A stretch of 64,000 bases of DNA from Palaemon carinicauda (Eukaryota > Arthropoda > Malacostraca > Decapoda > Palaemonidae). Numbering within the stretch: the first letter of the stretch is position 1; each line of letters starts with the position of its first letter. The DNA lies in the NCBI RefSeq assembly GCF_036898095.1, contig NC_090739.1, forward strand, positions 60,514,401-60,578,400, in the 5' to 3' direction. A model generated the notes under the pieces. It did no database searches. It had not been told where the DNA came from and worked only from the letters and a program-made list of their open reading frames with translations. Of the stretch, positions 61,722 through 64,000 are shown piece after piece. The translations under genes were made by a program, and so were the position numbers.

Positions 61722-62739
61722 CACTGTAAAGAGAGAGCTAGAACCAGCTGGGTGTAGAGATAAGTAGTGGCGCGCAGCGCTCTCAGCGTAAAGGAGCGCG
61801 GGCTATTAGAAATCATCGCCCAGCTTAGATTTTATTTAAATTTTCACGAGATATTTTATTCAAAAGGTATTGCATTGTTCTTGGTTGTGATAAAACAAAA
61901 CCTTAAAGAAAGAACCCGCGAGGGCCGACTCTACAGTATTTTTTACATAGAGAAAATAGAAAGTAGTGTACAGAGTTTTTTGGTACCCCACATTCGGCAC
62001 TTTTGTAAAAAAAAAAAAAAAAAAAAATAATTACGGTAAGGACTGATCATATTGATTGGTCTGTACCCTACTCTTAAAAATATAAAGGTACAGTAGAGTA
62101 TATACAAAATGATCATGTACGTATCGTACTTTGAAATATATTTTTCATAACTTTAGTACATACGTATATTTATGAAAATATAACATTACTTCTCAGTACT
62201 CTAACACTACTTGCTGAAAAATATTTTGCCAAAAGGCACAGTTATTGATGTGGATGGAGGATATGCCGTGAAGTTAACAGTTGATGAAACTAACGGTGAA
62301 GAGACATAACTGCACAGCACAGCATGACACGTCTAATTGGACGAGGCATCACAACTGTTAAGATAAAGAGATTTAAAATGGATTAGTACAGGATCCATAC
62401 AGTTTCTCACAATGGGGGAGAAACATTGTGAATGGAAGCTGCTTTGCCAACCTCTTCATCTCATTCAAGATACTTTTGTACCCAGCAAAAGCATCCATCC
62501 TTTGCAGAAATTTCAGGGACTGCATCAAGGAATGACCCATGCTCTATGCCCATTTCTTCATGTCCTCCACCATCCTTGACATCTCCAAAAAAATTTCAAA
62601 TGTAATGCCTTCCTTCTCCTTGCCTTGTTCATGGGTCTTCTCCTCTTCTTCACTCGCTGAACGGACTAATTCAGCTAGGTCCTCCTCAGTTAGGTCCTAG
62701 TCATGGGCATCTAGCAACTCTAAGATGTCGTCCTCACCT
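61722..62739. other. Spacer with no clear gene
   Basis: A small GC-rich stretch at 61770-61810, an A tract at 62009-62028, and otherwise AT-rich DNA. 62440-62740 may be the decayed C-terminal part of the transposase below (antisense TAACTGAGGAGG and acid-rich codons), but too degraded to call. Confidence 0.45.
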
Positions 62740-63490
62740 AGTTCCTTTAAACATTCAATTTTGACTGCTTTCGCTAAAGTGACAATTTTCTGAACTGTCT
62801 GTTTAAAGGCTTCGTTAGGACTGAAACCTCCAAAGTCCTTAATGCACCCAAGCCACACGTTTCCAGGAGACGTTTACTATTTCTTGCATGATATTGTGGA
62901 GGGATTCCTTGATAACAGACTGACAAGTCTGCTATTGTGAACTTCTTCCAGTAGTCCATTACGTTGAGATGAGTGTTATTGACAGCAGCCTCTTGGAGTC
63001 GCATCATTACCCTTCGGCAGTAGTGGGCCTTAAAGTTCATTACCGCCTGGTCCATAGGGTGGATGAGGGCAGTGGTGTTTCACTTGAATGTTGCTTGCAT
63101 CTTGGAGTTGCGCCATCACCTGTCGGATGTATTGGTATTTAAAGTTCTTAATTACTCCCTGGTCCATAGGCTGGATTAGGGCTGTGGTGTTCGGAGGAAA
63201 GTACACCACTGGAACATTAGGAAGCATCACCTTGATGGAGGATGGATGTCCGGGAGCATTGTGGAGGGTGAGGAGGATCTTAAACTCCATGCCCTTCCTC
63301 TCGAGGTAGTCCTTCACCTCCGGCAAGAAGTAGTACTACAACCAGTTTTGAAAAGAGCTCCTACGTCATCCATACACTCTTGTTGTGCATCCAAAACACA
63401 GGCAGCAAATTCAAGTCGAGACACTGAAGTGCACGTGGCCTTGCTTTCTTATAAATAAAGCTGGGTTTAATAAGATGGCCGGTGGCGTTC
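62740..63490 (-). pseudogene. Decayed Tigger-like transposase with duplicated catalytic block
   Basis: Read leftwards: codons like NATGHLIKPSFIYKKARPRAL near 63490-63420, LLPVFWMHNK near 63390, then 63326-63030 with EVKDYLERKGMEFKILLTLH, NAPGHPSSI and YFPPNTTALIQPMDQGVIKN. The second catalytic position reads LTLHNAPGHP instead of LTLDNAPGHP. The third-aspartate block then occurs again after a frame change (HPMDQAVMNFKAHYCRRVM, 63055-62774), followed by WKKFTIADLSVCYQG. The N-terminal DNA-binding domains are not seen. Stops and frameshifts throughout. Closest in style to the TIGD group, not to families A or B. Confidence 0.82.
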
Positions 63491-64000
63491 CACTCATAAT
63501 CAACATACACCCGAAGACAGAAAGAGGCACTTTTATCAAAATACTGTACACATGATTAATAAGTACTATACTGTTGTATACTAACCTAAATTTACAGCAA
63601 TAGAATTAGAGAAAATAGTTGAATATGCTCACTTAAGGGTCCTGGCCGGAATGCCAATACTGTATATGGGGGTCTATGAAGAAAAACAGAAAATCATGAA
63701 AAAAATTTACTGAGCTTTGTATGGCAATGGAGAATGCATATACAGAATATTTTGTCAAAATTCCTCTTATATTCTTAGTTACAGGATAATTAGTAAAAGT
63801 AACTCGATAAACCAAAAACATTGTCCCATGCAAGAAAATGTAGTATTTCTTCTGTTATAGTAAATTTTAATAATTACAGTTTAATGTAAAACTGTGAGCA
63901 ATGGCATCTGTATAGATTCCATGAGTCACAAAACTATGTATTACATGGTAATTACACCCTTCAGCCTTCACTCCTACCACAAATCTCATAGAGAGTACAC
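63491..64000. other. No feature seen
   Basis: AT-rich, no coding frame of note and no repeat that I can tie to other parts of the window. Confidence 0.5.

Overview
This is eukaryotic genomic DNA, almost certainly from a decapod crustacean and probably a penaeid shrimp. The evidence is very dense CT/GA, TA and ATT microsatellites, two pieces of a dispersed repeat that I recognise from decapod genomes (2293-2400 and 49680-50110), several DIRS1-like tyrosine-recombinase retrotransposons (a group known to be common in decapods), and a spliced exon of a conserved animal gene. There is no prokaryotic gene, operon, CRISPR array, tRNA or rRNA.

The only host gene I can support is one 210-bp exon of exportin-7 (XPO7/RanBP16) at 17755-17964 on the + strand, with good splice sites on both sides. 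The rest is best read as XPO7 intron (or flank) filled with transposable elements, many of them nested.

Layout. (1) 1-2495: C-terminal scrap of a TIGD1-like Tigger transposase at the left edge, then AT-rich repeats. (2) 2496-17451: a minus-strand Gypsy-type LTR retrotransposon with near-identical LTRs, a 4-bp target duplication AATA, gag, protease, RT, RNase H, integrase and an env-like third ORF, all broken. Its RT is split by a Tigger-like element (A1, 7913-12460), which is itself split by another (B1, 8779-11873). Its gag is split by element C (14005-15059). (3) 17755-17964: XPO7 exon. (4) 19677-26115: A2, a family-A Tigger-like transposon with an intact 620-residue transposase, carrying a deleted family-B copy (B2). 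A2 sits inside the second unit of a tandem duplication. (5) 26383-32379: two decayed CR1-like LINEs in tandem, the first split by a 585-bp TA-inserted MITE. (6) 32380-39384: microsatellites, a long GA/CT hairpin, family-A fragments, and a 5'-truncated DIRS element (35340-38468). (7) 39385-48602: a minus-strand DIRS element with inverted termini, an internal complementary region and an apparent gag intron, carrying element D. (8) 48603-51419: duplicated AT-rich DNA, a decapod dispersed repeat and a LINE endonuclease scrap. (9) 51420-61719: A3, a third family-A copy with a broken transposase, hosting a well-preserved DIRS element (52036-58347). (10) 61722-64000: a decayed Tigger-like transposase with a duplicated catalytic block.

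The main points of interest are: the three DIRS elements share one layout, in which gag and recombinase lie in one frame and RT in the +1 frame, with the gag/recombinase frame staying open over most of the RT; the nested insertions give a clean relative chronology with paralogous empty sites; and family A appears recently active. All calls are by eye from sequence and remembered family features; no searches were run.
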